Part shown: in pieces, positions 33,381-42,643 of the stretch
How the letters are laid out: each line of letters begins with the position of its first letter
How positions within the stretch are numbered: the first letter of the stretch is position 1
DNA from: RGIG5579 sp045597125
Lineage (GTDB): Bacteria; Bacillota; Clostridia; Oscillospirales; SIG627
Direction of reading: 5' to 3'
Length of the DNA: 64,000 bases
Assembly: GCA_045597125.1 (NCBI GenBank)
Contig: JAZODR010000052.1
Span: forward strand, 124,001 to 188,000
Position numbers and translations under genes: made by a program
The notes under the pieces: generated by a model
Database searches by the model: none
Told to the model about the DNA's origin: nothing
What the model saw: the letters and a program-made list of their open reading frames with translations, nothing else

Positions 33381-35016
33381 ATTTTTTGCGGTCAACTGTT
33401 ACTGCTTCGCCTTTGAGAATACCATCGCATGCTGAAATAATCTGCTTAACATAATCTCGATTAATATAGAATTCGCCACTATCATTGAGCGTATAATAGG
33501 CCTTACGAGCAGTCATACCAAAAAACTCATAATTATACACATTGCCGTTGCGAAGGGTAATTTTCAATTTCAAAATGGAATCTGCCTCCGCGGGCTTTTC
33601 AGCATAACCGTCCACGGTTGTAAAGAGAATTGCCTTGTAAAGCTGACGGAAATTATTGGTATCTACTTTCACCCCATTGGAAGAGGTAACCTTCAAATCA
33701 TTTCCGCTACCTTGTAAAGAAAATTTTGCATTGGTTTTCTCATAGAAAAGCTCCATAGTAGCAACCTGATCAATGGAAACAGAGAAGGAGTGATTATCCA
33801 AAAGTTTCAGCAAATCCCATTCGACCCACTCATGTTCCGCAGCATCAAACTCAACAATCAAATCAAAATCAGGAGAATAAATATAATAGATATAAGCAGG
33901 TTCATCTTCGCTTGACTGAGACGTGACCTGAAGCTTTTCGCTGATATATAGGGTAATATCAAAATTTTCATAACGGTAATAAAGCTCATAAATCCAGTTG
34001 TTCTCAGAATCCATTAAGCTATACAAGCGGAAAAGCTTTTTTATTTCCTCCGCCTGTGCCGGGTCTTGCAAACGACTGGAAATATTGTATTCAATAACCG
34101 ATTCGCCGGAAAAACTGACAAAATGTTCAAGAAGCTTCTGAAAATTATCAATAGAAGGATAATAACCTGCAGGAGTATTAAAGATATGGGTGAAAAGCTC
34201 ACCTGTTTGCTCGATTTCCTCATCGGTCAGATTTCGGATAGAAGCAAAAGTTTCACCTTTTTTCTTAATAACAAGCTCCTTTACATCCGCATAAGCGGTA
34301 GCTGAAACCGGTGGTGCTACCTGAGGCAAAATATAGGCTTTGGTATCTGCAAAAATACAACGGGTAATATAGGTGTCTTGCAAAATATAGAGAGCATCTC
34401 TTCCCTCGACCATCACATAGTAACCGCTGCCGGAAACAGTGGGATTTCCGAAATGCAAAACTTTTGATTCCGTTTCTCCTTTATCATTAAGATAAGAGAA
34501 GGTAACCGTTGCCTTTCCATCACCGTCCAAACCATAAGCAGAAAGATTATCCTTATTATAGCCCACAACCTCTTCCGTAGCAAGCATATAACGAACAAGG
34601 TTTACAAGCGAATCCACCATAGAAACGCTTTCCAATAAATTGCTAAGATCCTGACCCTCCGCGTCCTTCATCCAGTCGCTGGTCTGATCGTAGTACATTG
34701 CTTCTGCGCCTTCAAAATAATACTGGCCATCATCGCCTTTATAATAATGAAAACCGCCAAGCTCATTTTCAACTTTGATTCCAAGAACCCGACTTGCATC
34801 CACAGGATCTACGATAAAAGGTCTTCCGCTCTGCATTTGTTCGCCGTGGTTTCCCTCAGTGGGCAATTCTTCTTTTTCCTCAGGCTTCAAAAGCGTAAAA
34901 AGAAGAACAATATAAACCAAAGCACAAATAAGGATAACTGCCGCAGAAATAATAATGGATCGCATTCTTCTATCCTGCCAAAGAGCGGAAAAAGAAATTT
35001 TTTTATTTTTTTTCAT
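33379..35016 (-). CDS. DUF4340 domain protein of a Gld-type ABC system
   Basis: 545 residues from ATG 35016 (SD GGAG 7 bases upstream). One hydrophobic segment at about 19-41 after a Lys-rich start, then a large external region. 'YNKDNLSAYGLDGDGKATVTFSY ... FGNPTVSGSGYYVMVEGRDALYILQ', in two blocks, is the DUF4340 pattern. Proteins of this type accompany GldG-like auxiliaries and ABC-2 exporters in many bacteria, including Gliding-unrelated Clostridia; the function is unknown. It is the last gene of the minus-strand operon. Confidence 0.82.
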   Translation of the reverse strand: MKKNKKISFSALWQDRRMRSIIISAAVILICALVYIVLLFTLLKPEEKEELPTEGNHGEQMQSGRPFIVDPVDASRVLGIKVENELGGFHYYKGDDGQYYFEGAEAMYYDQTSDWMKDAEGQDLSNLLESVSMVDSLVNLVRYMLATEEVVGYNKDNLSAYGLDGDGKATVTFSYLNDKGETESKVLHFGNPTVSGSGYYVMVEGRDALYILQDTYITRCIFADTKAYILPQVAPPVSATAYADVKELVIKKKGETFASIRNLTDEEIEQTGELFTHIFNTPAGYYPSIDNFQKLLEHFVSFSGESVIEYNISSRLQDPAQAEEIKKLFRLYSLMDSENNWIYELYYRYENFDITLYISEKLQVTSQSSEDEPAYIYYIYSPDFDLIVEFDAAEHEWVEWDLLKLLDNHSFSVSIDQVATMELFYEKTNAKFSLQGSGNDLKVTSSNGVKVDTNNFRQLYKAILFTTVDGYAEKPAEADSILKLKITLRNGNVYNYEFFGMTARKAYYTLNDSGEFYINRDYVKQIISACDGILKGEAVTVDRKK

Positions 35017-35026
35017 ATACACTCCG

Positions 35027-36547
35027 TTACAAATGCTTTCTCTTAATATATACCACAGTTCCAAAAGCAAAGATCATAAGAGGAATCAAAACAGAAGCCA
35101 CGATACCGTAAACGTAAACAGCGCCGCTTTCCATATCAATCGTATAATCTTCAAGAACCTTGTATTGGGTATCCATATAGATATCTTCATCCGACAAAAG
35201 ACGAATCATATTATATACAATATCCGTATTACCAAACTGTTCGCGGAAAGCATTGGTTTCGGTAAAATTACGGCTACCGATCAGAAGCAAATGTCCATAG
35301 GTCTTAGTATTATCAACGTAGGTGAAACGGGAGGAAATAGCCATCAGATTGAAGGGTCCTTTTTCCCTCTTCGTTCCCTCTTCGGTAATAATTTCAACGT
35401 ACGAATTATCAGAACTGGTCAATACAGGCTCAACTACAGAAACATCGCCGTCCCCCTCGCTCAAAATGCGAATGGGAGCAGAATCCACGGAAATGGATCT
35501 GGGAGGGCTGGAAAGATCCGTCAAGGATTTCGTCAAAGCAGCAGCCACCGTATCGCTCTCTTCATAGTTGACGTAAATCATCTGATTGTCCTGAGTATGA
35601 CAGTAAATATCATCCATTACAACCTGATTCCGAACAAGCTCCATTCCCCAATCTGCCAAAAGCTCATCCAGCACGGGAAGCTTAGGGGTAGTGGGAGAAG
35701 CAATAACTACCATAGAACGGTATTCGTTCAAATAATTGGAAATCTTGGTATATTCGGTAACAACCGCGTCATTCTCCGAATACGTAATATCCTTTTGAGG
35801 ATTATACATAATAAGCATCTTGGAGTCAGGATCAATTTCATCCTTGGTCAAATCCACCTCCTTAATGGTAAAGCCACAGTTGGTAAAGATCTCCGTCAAA
35901 GCTTGGGGAACGGATTCACCATGACCTGCCGTAAAGGTGACCACAGGGCTCTTACGCGAGGTAATATAGATCATAGCAGAATTAAACTTCATCTCACCCT
36001 GGAATGCCCACACGTTTTGCCCGTTTTCATCATAAACCAAGCAAGAATCCAAAGTTAAATAACGGAAGGCGCCTTTCTCCAAGGAATTAGATACGATTAC
36101 AGAATCGGTATTAATTTCATAACCAAGATCGGTGTAATAAGAATAACGCTCGGGATGGGTATTCAAATCTTCGTTGAATTCCACGCGGATTTCAGGAAAT
36201 CTCTCTGCATAGCTTTCAGCAAGATTAACTACCCAGCTTTGCATTTCCTCCTCCATAATACGGTCCTTTGCGTTATGGAACGTGATTTTAATCTCAGGCT
36301 TTTGACCGTGCTGCTTTTCATATTCGTCAAGCCTAGTCTGAATCAAGGTAACCGTCTCATCGCTGATAGAGAAAATCTGGTCATCGGTCAAGTCAAAATA
36401 CAGGCTATATTTCGCATCAACAGCAGATACAATCGCATTCAACAAAATCACTACTGCAATGAAGAAAATTGTAAATACGGTCGCAGCAGTACCGTATTTG
36501 AATTTTTTGGAAGAAAAGAATTTCTTCGTTTTTTGCTTATTTTCCAT
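35027..36547 (-). CDS. GldG-like ABC transport auxiliary protein
   Basis: 506 residues with a membrane segment near 20-42 and another near 475-497; nearly everything between is external. 'YSLYFDLTDDQIFSISDETVTLIQ' and 'LTKDEIDPDSKMLIMYNPQKDITYSEN' match the GldG/ABC_transp_aux family. It probably forms a complex with the neighbouring permease and ATPase. It starts 28 bases after the permease gene and ends 10 bases before the DUF4340 start. Confidence 0.85.
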   Translation of the reverse strand: MENKQKTKKFFSSKKFKYGTAATVFTIFFIAVVILLNAIVSAVDAKYSLYFDLTDDQIFSISDETVTLIQTRLDEYEKQHGQKPEIKITFHNAKDRIMEEEMQSWVVNLAESYAERFPEIRVEFNEDLNTHPERYSYYTDLGYEINTDSVIVSNSLEKGAFRYLTLDSCLVYDENGQNVWAFQGEMKFNSAMIYITSRKSPVVTFTAGHGESVPQALTEIFTNCGFTIKEVDLTKDEIDPDSKMLIMYNPQKDITYSENDAVVTEYTKISNYLNEYRSMVVIASPTTPKLPVLDELLADWGMELVRNQVVMDDIYCHTQDNQMIYVNYEESDTVAAALTKSLTDLSSPPRSISVDSAPIRILSEGDGDVSVVEPVLTSSDNSYVEIITEEGTKREKGPFNLMAISSRFTYVDNTKTYGHLLLIGSRNFTETNAFREQFGNTDIVYNMIRLLSDEDIYMDTQYKVLEDYTIDMESGAVYVYGIVASVLIPLMIFAFGTVVYIKRKHL

Positions 36548-36575
36548 ATTATTTGTATTCCCTCTCAGTTTTGGA

Positions 36576-37280
36576 TTATTCCCAGCGGCGCTTCTCTAAC
36601 ACACGAATCGTCAAGAAAATAAAGACCACCGTGATAGAAACATAATATAAAAGCGCTACAATATCAAAATACCCGTAGGTGAATACGTAGAAGCGATCAA
36701 AAATGGAAAGCCATTTCATCACCACGCGAAGGGGGGTGAACTTAACGTAGCTTGCCAAAATGCCAATAACCAAGGTGGAAGCAATGGAAACAATTGTAAC
36801 CAAAGCAGAAACCAACTGATTTTCGGTGCACGCTGAAACAAAAATACCAATAGCAACAAATGCAGAGCCAATGAGCAAAATTCCCAACGTAGTGGAAAAC
36901 ATGATAACAGAGTTCGGCTCGCCGTAAAAATACAGTACCACAAAATTTAAGCAAGAGGCTAAAAGAGTTCCTGCGAATAAAGTAAATGCGGCAAGGTACT
37001 TTGCAAAAATGACGCTGAAAAGAGAAACAGGCGATGTCAAAAGAATCTGCTCGGTCTTACTTTTCTTTTCCTCGCTGAGCATACGCATCGTTAAAAGAGG
37101 AATCAAAATTGCAAACAGATACAGCATAAAGGTATAATAAACATTCACCTCACAAGTTCCTGAATACAGAGTTGTATAAGTGAATAACAAGGAGGAAACT
37201 GCAAGGAAAAGCGCTACATAAACGTAGCCAATCGGATTCACAAAGTACGAGCGGAGCTCTTTCTTGTAAATAGCAAACAT
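36576..37280 (-). CDS. ABC-2 type permease (GldF-like)
   Basis: 234 residues, six predicted membrane segments, opening 'MFAIYKKELRSYFVNPIGYVYVALFL', typical of the GldF/NosY permease class. 'LLTMRMLSEEKKSKTEQILLTSPVS' near 60-84 is the conserved cytosolic loop. It begins three bases after the ATPase gene, showing a shared transcript. Confidence 0.88.
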   Translation of the reverse strand: MFAIYKKELRSYFVNPIGYVYVALFLAVSSLLFTYTTLYSGTCEVNVYYTFMLYLFAILIPLLTMRMLSEEKKSKTEQILLTSPVSLFSVIFAKYLAAFTLFAGTLLASCLNFVVLYFYGEPNSVIMFSTTLGILLIGSAFVAIGIFVSACTENQLVSALVTIVSIASTLVIGILASYVKFTPLRVVMKWLSIFDRFYVFTYGYFDIVALLYYVSITVVFIFLTIRVLEKRRWE

Positions 37281-37283
37281 GCT

Positions 37284-38243
37284 TTATTTTCCTCCCTTCT
37301 TGTTTTTGCCGGACTGATCGGTAATGAGCGCAAGGAATACATCTTCCAAATCCATTCCCATAACGTCCATAGAAATAATCGGCCATCTCTTCTCTGCCAT
37401 TGCATAGAACAAAGGTTTGCGCACATCAATATTTTCCGCGCTCTCAATCAGATATGCAGTGCTATCGCCGTCACGAGCGCCAAGCACCTCTGCATATACC
37501 ACACCCGGAGTGGACTTGATTGTTTTCAAAACTTCGTTCTGAGGTCCACAGATATGATAGGTCATTCTGCTCTTATCCTCTACAGCACGAGCAATATTCT
37601 CCGTTTTTTCGTCTGCAACGATTTTCCCCTTATTGATAACAACGATACGATCACAAATCGCCTGAACCTCAGACAAAATATGAGTAGAAAGAATAATCGT
37701 ATGCTCTTTGCCCAATTTTTTGATCAAATTACGAATTTCTATAATCTGCTTAGGATCAAGGCCTACCGTAGGTTCATCAAAAATCAGAACGGGAGGATTT
37801 CCGATCAGAGCCTGCGCAATGCCCACTCTCTGACGGTATCCTTTGGAAAGGTTTCCGATTACACGGCCACGCACGTCGGAAATTTTCACAACATCACAAA
37901 TCTCTTTCAGATGCTTCTCCCGATCCATACGGGGCTTTTTCAGATCATACACAAAATTAAGATACTCATTGACGGTAAAATCCAAATAGAGCGGCGGATG
38001 CTCAGGCAGAAAACCAATCTTGCTTTTTGCCTCAATGGGGTTTTCAAAAATATCAATACCGTCGATTTTGGCAGTTCCCTCCGTTGCAGAAAGATAACCG
38101 GTCAAAATGTTCATCGTAGTGGATTTTCCTGCACCGTTGGGACCGAGAAAGCCCATTATTTCACCTGCTCCCACGGTAAAGCTAACGTGATCTGCAGCAA
38201 GCTTTGTACCATAGCGTTTGGTGATCCCACTAATTTCGATCAT
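37284..38243 (-). CDS. ABC transporter ATP-binding protein (GldA-like)
   Basis: 319 residues from ATG 38243; a TTG nine bases earlier is also in frame. Walker A 'GPNGAGKST', signature 'LSKGYRQRVGIAQAL', Walker B 'LIFDEPTVGLDP' and switch 'LSTHIL' occupy the first 220 residues. The last 90 residues form a small extra domain, as in GldA and related exporter ATPases. It pairs with the following permease. The substrate is unknown. Confidence 0.92.
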   Translation of the reverse strand: MIEISGITKRYGTKLAADHVSFTVGAGEIMGFLGPNGAGKSTTMNILTGYLSATEGTAKIDGIDIFENPIEAKSKIGFLPEHPPLYLDFTVNEYLNFVYDLKKPRMDREKHLKEICDVVKISDVRGRVIGNLSKGYRQRVGIAQALIGNPPVLIFDEPTVGLDPKQIIEIRNLIKKLGKEHTIILSTHILSEVQAICDRIVVINKGKIVADEKTENIARAVEDKSRMTYHICGPQNEVLKTIKSTPGVVYAEVLGARDGDSTAYLIESAENIDVRKPLFYAMAEKRWPIISMDVMGMDLEDVFLALITDQSGKNKKGGK

Positions 38244-38271
38244 AAATTCCAAATATTCCTTTCACGAAAGA

Positions 38272-40041
38272 TTATTCTTTTTCCTTGCAAACGGTGATGG
38301 AAAGCTCATCCAAAGACTCCTGCGGTACCGGGGCAGGACAATCTGTCATCAATTCGCAAGCATTCTGTACCTTGGGGAACGCGATACAATCACGAATCGC
38401 ATCCAATCCAAGAAGAAGGCTTACCAAACGGTCAAATCCAAAGGCAAGACCCGCATGAGGCGGTACACCATAGCGGAATGCTTCCAAAAGGAAACCAAAT
38501 TTTTCCTGTGCTTCTTCATCGGAAAGACCAATGATATCAAACACCTTCTGCTGAATATCGCCGCGATGAATACGTACGGAGCCACCGCCAACCTCCCAAC
38601 CGTTGATAATAATATCATACGCTTTCGCGCGAACCTGTTCGGGGGCGGTATCAAGCAGAGATAAATCCTCATCCTTGGGGGCGGTAAAGGGATGGTGCAT
38701 TGCTTTGTAGCGACCGCTTTCCTCATCCTTTTCAAACATGGGGAAATCCGTAACCCAAAGAAGAGCAAAATCCTTTTTATCATAGAAGCCATATGCTTCA
38801 CCACACTTGCAACGCAAAGCGCCGAGAGAATCAAAAACAACCTGATTGGAGGCATCAGCAACGATAAAGACAACATCGCCCTTTTCAAAGTTCATTGCCT
38901 TTTCAATGGCAATATTTTCTTCCTCGGTCAAGAACTTGGCATAAGAGGAGGTCTTTTCATCACCGCCCTTAAGCCAGGCAAGACCTTTTGCACGATAAGT
39001 CTTAACAAAATCTGTCAGTTTATCAATCTCCTTACGGCTCATGCGATCAGCAACACCCTTAACATTGATGGCACGAACCGAACCACCGCCGGAAATGGCA
39101 CCTGCAAACACCTTAAACTCGCAAGAAGACAAAATGGAGGAAAGATCGCAAAGCTTCATTTCAAAACGGATATCCGGCTTATCGGAGCCGTAATTTTCCA
39201 TTGCGTCCTTCCAAGGCATTCTGGGCAAGGGAGTGGAAAGCTCAATTCCCAGAACCTCATGGAATACCTTTTTCAAAAAGCCCTCATTAACACTCATAAC
39301 GTCATCTTCATCTGCGAAGGACATCTCAAGATCAAGCTGGGTAAATTCAGGCTGACGATCCGCGCGAAGGTCTTCATCGCGGAAGCACTTGGCAATCTGC
39401 ATATAACGATCAAATCCGGAAACCATCAAAAGCTGCTTATAAAGCTGGGGGGACTGAGGAAGTGCATAGAAGGAACCGCGATGCACGCGGCTTGGAACCA
39501 AATAGTCTCTTGCACCTTCAGGAGTAGATTTGATTAGAATAGGAGTTTCAATCTCCAAAAATCCCTCAGTATCAAAATAATCCCTTGCGCTTTTTGCAAG
39601 CTGGTGACGGAAACGAATATTCTTTTGCAATTCGGGATGACGCAAATTCAAATAGCGGTATTTCAGACGGATATCCTCGCGAACATCCATAGAATTGAGA
39701 ACTTCAAAGGGTGGCGTAGCCGCCTCAGACAAAACCTCAAGACGGTCAACCGCAACCTCGATGGTACCGGTAGGCAAATTGGGGTTTACAGCACCCTCAC
39801 CGCGAGCACGAATGACGCCCTCGGCACAAAGCACAAATTCGGAACGAACACCAAATGCAAGATCGAATACCTCCTTTGGTGTATTCTCGTCAAAAGCGAG
39901 CTGTAAAATACCGCTACGGTCACGCAGATCCATAAAAATGAGCGATCCCAGATCACGCATTTTCTGTACCCATCCGCAGACCTTTACTCTTTTGCCAATG
40001 TCATTTGCTCCAAAAGAAGCACAATATCCTGTTCTTTGCAT
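38272..40041 (-). CDS. aspS: aspartyl-tRNA synthetase
   Basis: 589 residues, the bacterial-type length with an inserted GAD domain. The N-terminal OB fold has 'VKVCGWVQKMRDLGSLIFMDLRDRSGI', split over two strands, and the class II core shows motif 2 'CFRDEDLRADRQPEFTQLD' and motif 3 'GLAFGFDRLVSLLLG'. It charges tRNA-Asp; whether it also charges tRNA-Asn is not decidable here. A tRNA-Asp gene lies 3.3 kb away. Co-transcribed with the mgsA-like gene 19 bases upstream. Confidence 0.97.
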   Translation of the reverse strand: MQRTGYCASFGANDIGKRVKVCGWVQKMRDLGSLIFMDLRDRSGILQLAFDENTPKEVFDLAFGVRSEFVLCAEGVIRARGEGAVNPNLPTGTIEVAVDRLEVLSEAATPPFEVLNSMDVREDIRLKYRYLNLRHPELQKNIRFRHQLAKSARDYFDTEGFLEIETPILIKSTPEGARDYLVPSRVHRGSFYALPQSPQLYKQLLMVSGFDRYMQIAKCFRDEDLRADRQPEFTQLDLEMSFADEDDVMSVNEGFLKKVFHEVLGIELSTPLPRMPWKDAMENYGSDKPDIRFEMKLCDLSSILSSCEFKVFAGAISGGGSVRAINVKGVADRMSRKEIDKLTDFVKTYRAKGLAWLKGGDEKTSSYAKFLTEEENIAIEKAMNFEKGDVVFIVADASNQVVFDSLGALRCKCGEAYGFYDKKDFALLWVTDFPMFEKDEESGRYKAMHHPFTAPKDEDLSLLDTAPEQVRAKAYDIIINGWEVGGGSVRIHRGDIQQKVFDIIGLSDEEAQEKFGFLLEAFRYGVPPHAGLAFGFDRLVSLLLGLDAIRDCIAFPKVQNACELMTDCPAPVPQESLDELSITVCKEKE

Positions 40042-40060
40042 AATTCTTCTCTTTTCTATT

Positions 40061-40450
40061 TCACTTTAAATTCTTACGCCAGTCCAGATCACCGCGATCC
40101 AATGCAAGGATCAAAGCCTCTGCTGTAGCGAGATTGGTTGCCAACGGAATATTATAGGTATCACAAAGCTGAATGAGATTCGCATCCTCAGAATCAAACT
40201 CATCCATCGCATCTCGCAAATAAAAAAGCAGGTCAATCTCATTGTAGGAGATGCGGGAAGCAATCTGCTCCGTTCCGCCACCTGCTCCCGGGAGAACCAA
40301 CTCGATTTCAAGACCGGTTGCCTCTTTTATAAAATTTCCGGTAGTTGCTGTGGAGCACAGGGTATGCTTTGCTAAAATGCCACAATAAGCAATACAAAGC
40401 TGTGCCATCAATTCTTTTTTCTCATCCTGTGCAATCAAAGCAATATGCAT
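40061..40450 (-). CDS. methylglyoxal-synthase-like protein, catalytic residues altered
   Basis: 129 residues, shorter than E. coli MgsA (152). The fold is clear from 'CSTATTGNFIKEATGLEIE' and 'IPLATNLATAEALI'. But against E. coli the catalytic positions differ: His19 aligns with Gln8 ('IAQDEK'), and Asp71 in GGDQQ aligns with Thr60 in GGTEQ. His98 aligns near Asp86/Ser87, while Asp91 (Asp80) is kept. It may be a non-catalytic MGS-like domain or a divergent enzyme acting on another phosphate. It sits between a MinD-like gene and aspS. Confidence 0.8.
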   Translation of the reverse strand: MHIALIAQDEKKELMAQLCIAYCGILAKHTLCSTATTGNFIKEATGLEIELVLPGAGGGTEQIASRISYNEIDLLFYLRDAMDEFDSEDANLIQLCDTYNIPLATNLATAEALILALDRGDLDWRKNLK

Positions 40451-40468
40451 ATTTAATCCTCCGTAAAA

Positions 40469-41245
40469 TCAATAAAAACGACTTCTCTTTTTCTTTTTTA
40501 AAACACCTTTAAGCAAAGGAATTTGTTCTCCCATCAATCTCAAACAAATATTTTCAAACGCTTTTCCGGCAACGCTTTTGGGGATTCCTGCAAGAGGAAC
40601 ACCCTTCGCAAGAGCCTTCTCGGCACCGGAATCAAACGGAACAACACCGATAATCGGAACACTGGTACGATTAATAATTTCCACCACACCAAAGGGATTA
40701 TCTCCGGGTTTTGAAACGCGAAATGAATTCAAAACAAGTCTTGCCTTATCAGACTCCTTCAATCGCATCGCACAACGCTCTGCTGCACGAACCGAAGTAG
40801 GCGCTGCGGTACTAACCAATAGAATTCGGTTCACCCGATTTGACTCCTCAAAAAAACGGAAAGAAGCTCCACCACCGGCGGGCATATCAAAAATAATTAC
40901 ATCGAAAATGCCCTTCAAATAATCAAGTAAAGAATTAAAATTTTCCTGACAAACCTTGTCCAGAGACGACTCATTAAAAAACACGGGAGCGGAAAGGAAA
41001 TATACCCCATCATCTCCGGGAAACAGTGCGTCCTGGGGTTGTACAGTTCCACTCAAAAGATCCAAAAAAGTAGGAATCACCGAATCTTCTCTTCCCAAGG
41101 CAATATCAAGACCGCCGGTTCCCAAATCCATATCCACGGCGAGAACCGATTTTCCGGATTGTGCTAAACAATGCGAAAGACTTGCCGACAGAACGGTTTT
41201 TCCTACACCGCCCTTTAAACTGGTTACAACAATTATTTCTCCCAA
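40469..41245 (-). CDS. MinD-like ParA-family ATPase
   Basis: 258 residues from TTG 41245, preferred because AAAGGAG sits six bases upstream and the usual N-terminus 'GEIIVVTSLKGGVGKT' follows directly; an ATG at 41287 would lie almost at the transcription start. The deviant Walker A KGGVGKT (10-16), 'VLAVDMDLGTGGLDIALG' and 'VIIFDMPAG' define the MinD/ParA group. The basic C-terminus 'LLKGVLKKKKRSRF' could be a membrane-targeting helix. No minC or minE is nearby, so a cell-division role is only one option. Confidence 0.8.
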   Translation of the reverse strand: MGEIIVVTSLKGGVGKTVLSASLSHCLAQSGKSVLAVDMDLGTGGLDIALGREDSVIPTFLDLLSGTVQPQDALFPGDDGVYFLSAPVFFNESSLDKVCQENFNSLLDYLKGIFDVIIFDMPAGGGASFRFFEESNRVNRILLVSTAAPTSVRAAERCAMRLKESDKARLVLNSFRVSKPGDNPFGVVEIINRTSVPIIGVVPFDSGAEKALAKGVPLAGIPKSVAGKAFENICLRLMGEQIPLLKGVLKKKKRSRFY

Positions 41246-41295
41246 GACTTTCTCCTTTGCAAAAATTGCAAAATTTCCGATTTTCATTCCATATT

Positions 41296-41324
41296 AGTTT
41301 ACCACAAAACACAGTCAGAGTCAA
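41296..41324 (-). promoter_or_regulatory. promoter of the minD-to-DUF4340 operon
   Basis: TTGACT (41324-41319), 17 bases, TAAACT (41301-41296) on the minus strand. Transcription would start near 41289, which makes an ATG at 41287 unusable and supports the TTG start. Confidence 0.7.
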
Positions 41325-41412
41325 GTTTTTCCTTGTCTTTTAGGCACTTTTAACAAAAGAATCTCATTTTTCATTTCCATGGAAAACAATGCGACTTTTT
41401 CTTGCAAAACAC

Positions 41413-41441
41413 TTGATTTTGTGACAAATTATGTTTATAAT
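41413..41441 (+). promoter_or_regulatory. metK promoter
   Basis: TTGATT (41413-41418), 17 bases, TATAAT (41436-41441). The leader to the ATG is only about 27 bases, too short for a SAM riboswitch. Confidence 0.78.
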
Positions 41442-41475
41442 ATTTAAGAGTATAAACTAAAAAAGGAATGCAAAA

Positions 41476-42609
41476 ATGAAACAATTCTTTACTTCTGAAT
41501 CCGTTACCGAAGGACATCCCGATAAAATCTGTGACCAGATTTCCGATGCGGTATTGGATGCTATTTTGGAACAAGACCCCAAGGCAAGAGTTGCCTGTGA
41601 AACCGCAGTAACGACCGGTCTTGTGCTGGTGATGGGTGAGATTACCACCACAGCCAATGTTGATTTTCAAGAAATTGCAAGAGAGACCATTCGTGAAATT
41701 GGTTACGACCGCGCAAAATTTGGATTTGACTGCGACACCTGCGCTGTGATCAGTTCCGTGCACCGACAGTCTCCCGATATTGCTATGGGCGTAGATGCCC
41801 AAGGTGCAGGCGACCAGGGGATGATGTTCGGTTTTGCTTGTGATGAAACACCGGAGTTGATGCCACTTCCCATCGCTCTTTCCCACGCCTTGGCAAAAAC
41901 TTTAACCAACGCCAGAAAAAGCGGTGTTCTTCCCTATCTCCGACCTGACGGAAAGACGCAGGTCACCGTAGAATATGAAGACGGAATTCCCAAGAGAATT
42001 GATGCCATTGTGGTCTCCTCTCAGCATGGCGCTGAAGTTGATCAGGATACCATCCGTCGCGATATTATCAAGCACGTAATCAACACAACCATTGATGATA
42101 AAATGATGGATAAGGACACCAAGATTTTCGTCAACCCAACCGGCAGATTTGTAGTAGGCGGTCCTCAAGGTGATAGTGGTCTGACAGGCAGAAAGATCAT
42201 TGTTGACACTTACGGCGGATATTCCCGTCACGGCGGCGGAGCTTTCTCCGGCAAAGATCCTACCAAGGTTGACCGTTCCGCTTGCTATGCTTGTCGCTAT
42301 TTGGCAAAGAACGTTGTTGCAGCGGGACTTGCAAAAAAATGCGAAGTTCAGCTTTCATACGCCATTGGGGTAGCACAGCCTACTTCGGTTTTAATTGATA
42401 CCTTTGGTACAGGAAAAATTGCAGACGAAAAAATCGCCGAAGAACTAAAGGCACTTGTAGATCTGACACCTCATGGTATCATCCGCACCTTGGATCTTAG
42501 AAGACCTATTTACAAGCCCTTTGCTTCCTACGGTCATATGGGTCGCGAGGAACTGAATGCTCCTTGGGAAAAAACCGATCTGATTCCTGCTTTACAAAAG
42601 CTTTTATAA
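41476..42609 (+). CDS. metK: S-adenosylmethionine synthetase
   Basis: 377 residues, slightly shorter than the usual 385-395. The N-terminal 'TSESVTEGHPDKICDQISDAVLDA', in two parts, and 'VDAQGAGDQGMMFGFACDET' with the P-loop-like GGGAFSGKD are diagnostic. It makes SAM from methionine and ATP, the methyl donor used by rsmG and trmO in this window. SD AAGGAATG precedes the ATG. Confidence 0.98.
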   Translation: MKQFFTSESVTEGHPDKICDQISDAVLDAILEQDPKARVACETAVTTGLVLVMGEITTTANVDFQEIARETIREIGYDRAKFGFDCDTCAVISSVHRQSPDIAMGVDAQGAGDQGMMFGFACDETPELMPLPIALSHALAKTLTNARKSGVLPYLRPDGKTQVTVEYEDGIPKRIDAIVVSSQHGAEVDQDTIRRDIIKHVINTTIDDKMMDKDTKIFVNPTGRFVVGGPQGDSGLTGRKIIVDTYGGYSRHGGGAFSGKDPTKVDRSACYACRYLAKNVVAAGLAKKCEVQLSYAIGVAQPTSVLIDTFGTGKIADEKIAEELKALVDLTPHGIIRTLDLRRPIYKPFASYGHMGREELNAPWEKTDLIPALQKLL

Positions 42610-42643
42610 AAAAAATCCAAGCGATTTTCGCTTGGATTTTTTT
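42609..42643. terminator. bidirectional terminator after metK
   Basis: AAAAAAATCCAAGCG and CGCTTGGATTTTTTT pair around five bases, between convergent metK and trmO. Confidence 0.9.

Noticed and set aside
41442..41475. SAM riboswitch before metK
   Set aside because: The leader after the predicted start of transcription is only about 27 bases and shows no aptamer motif or terminator.
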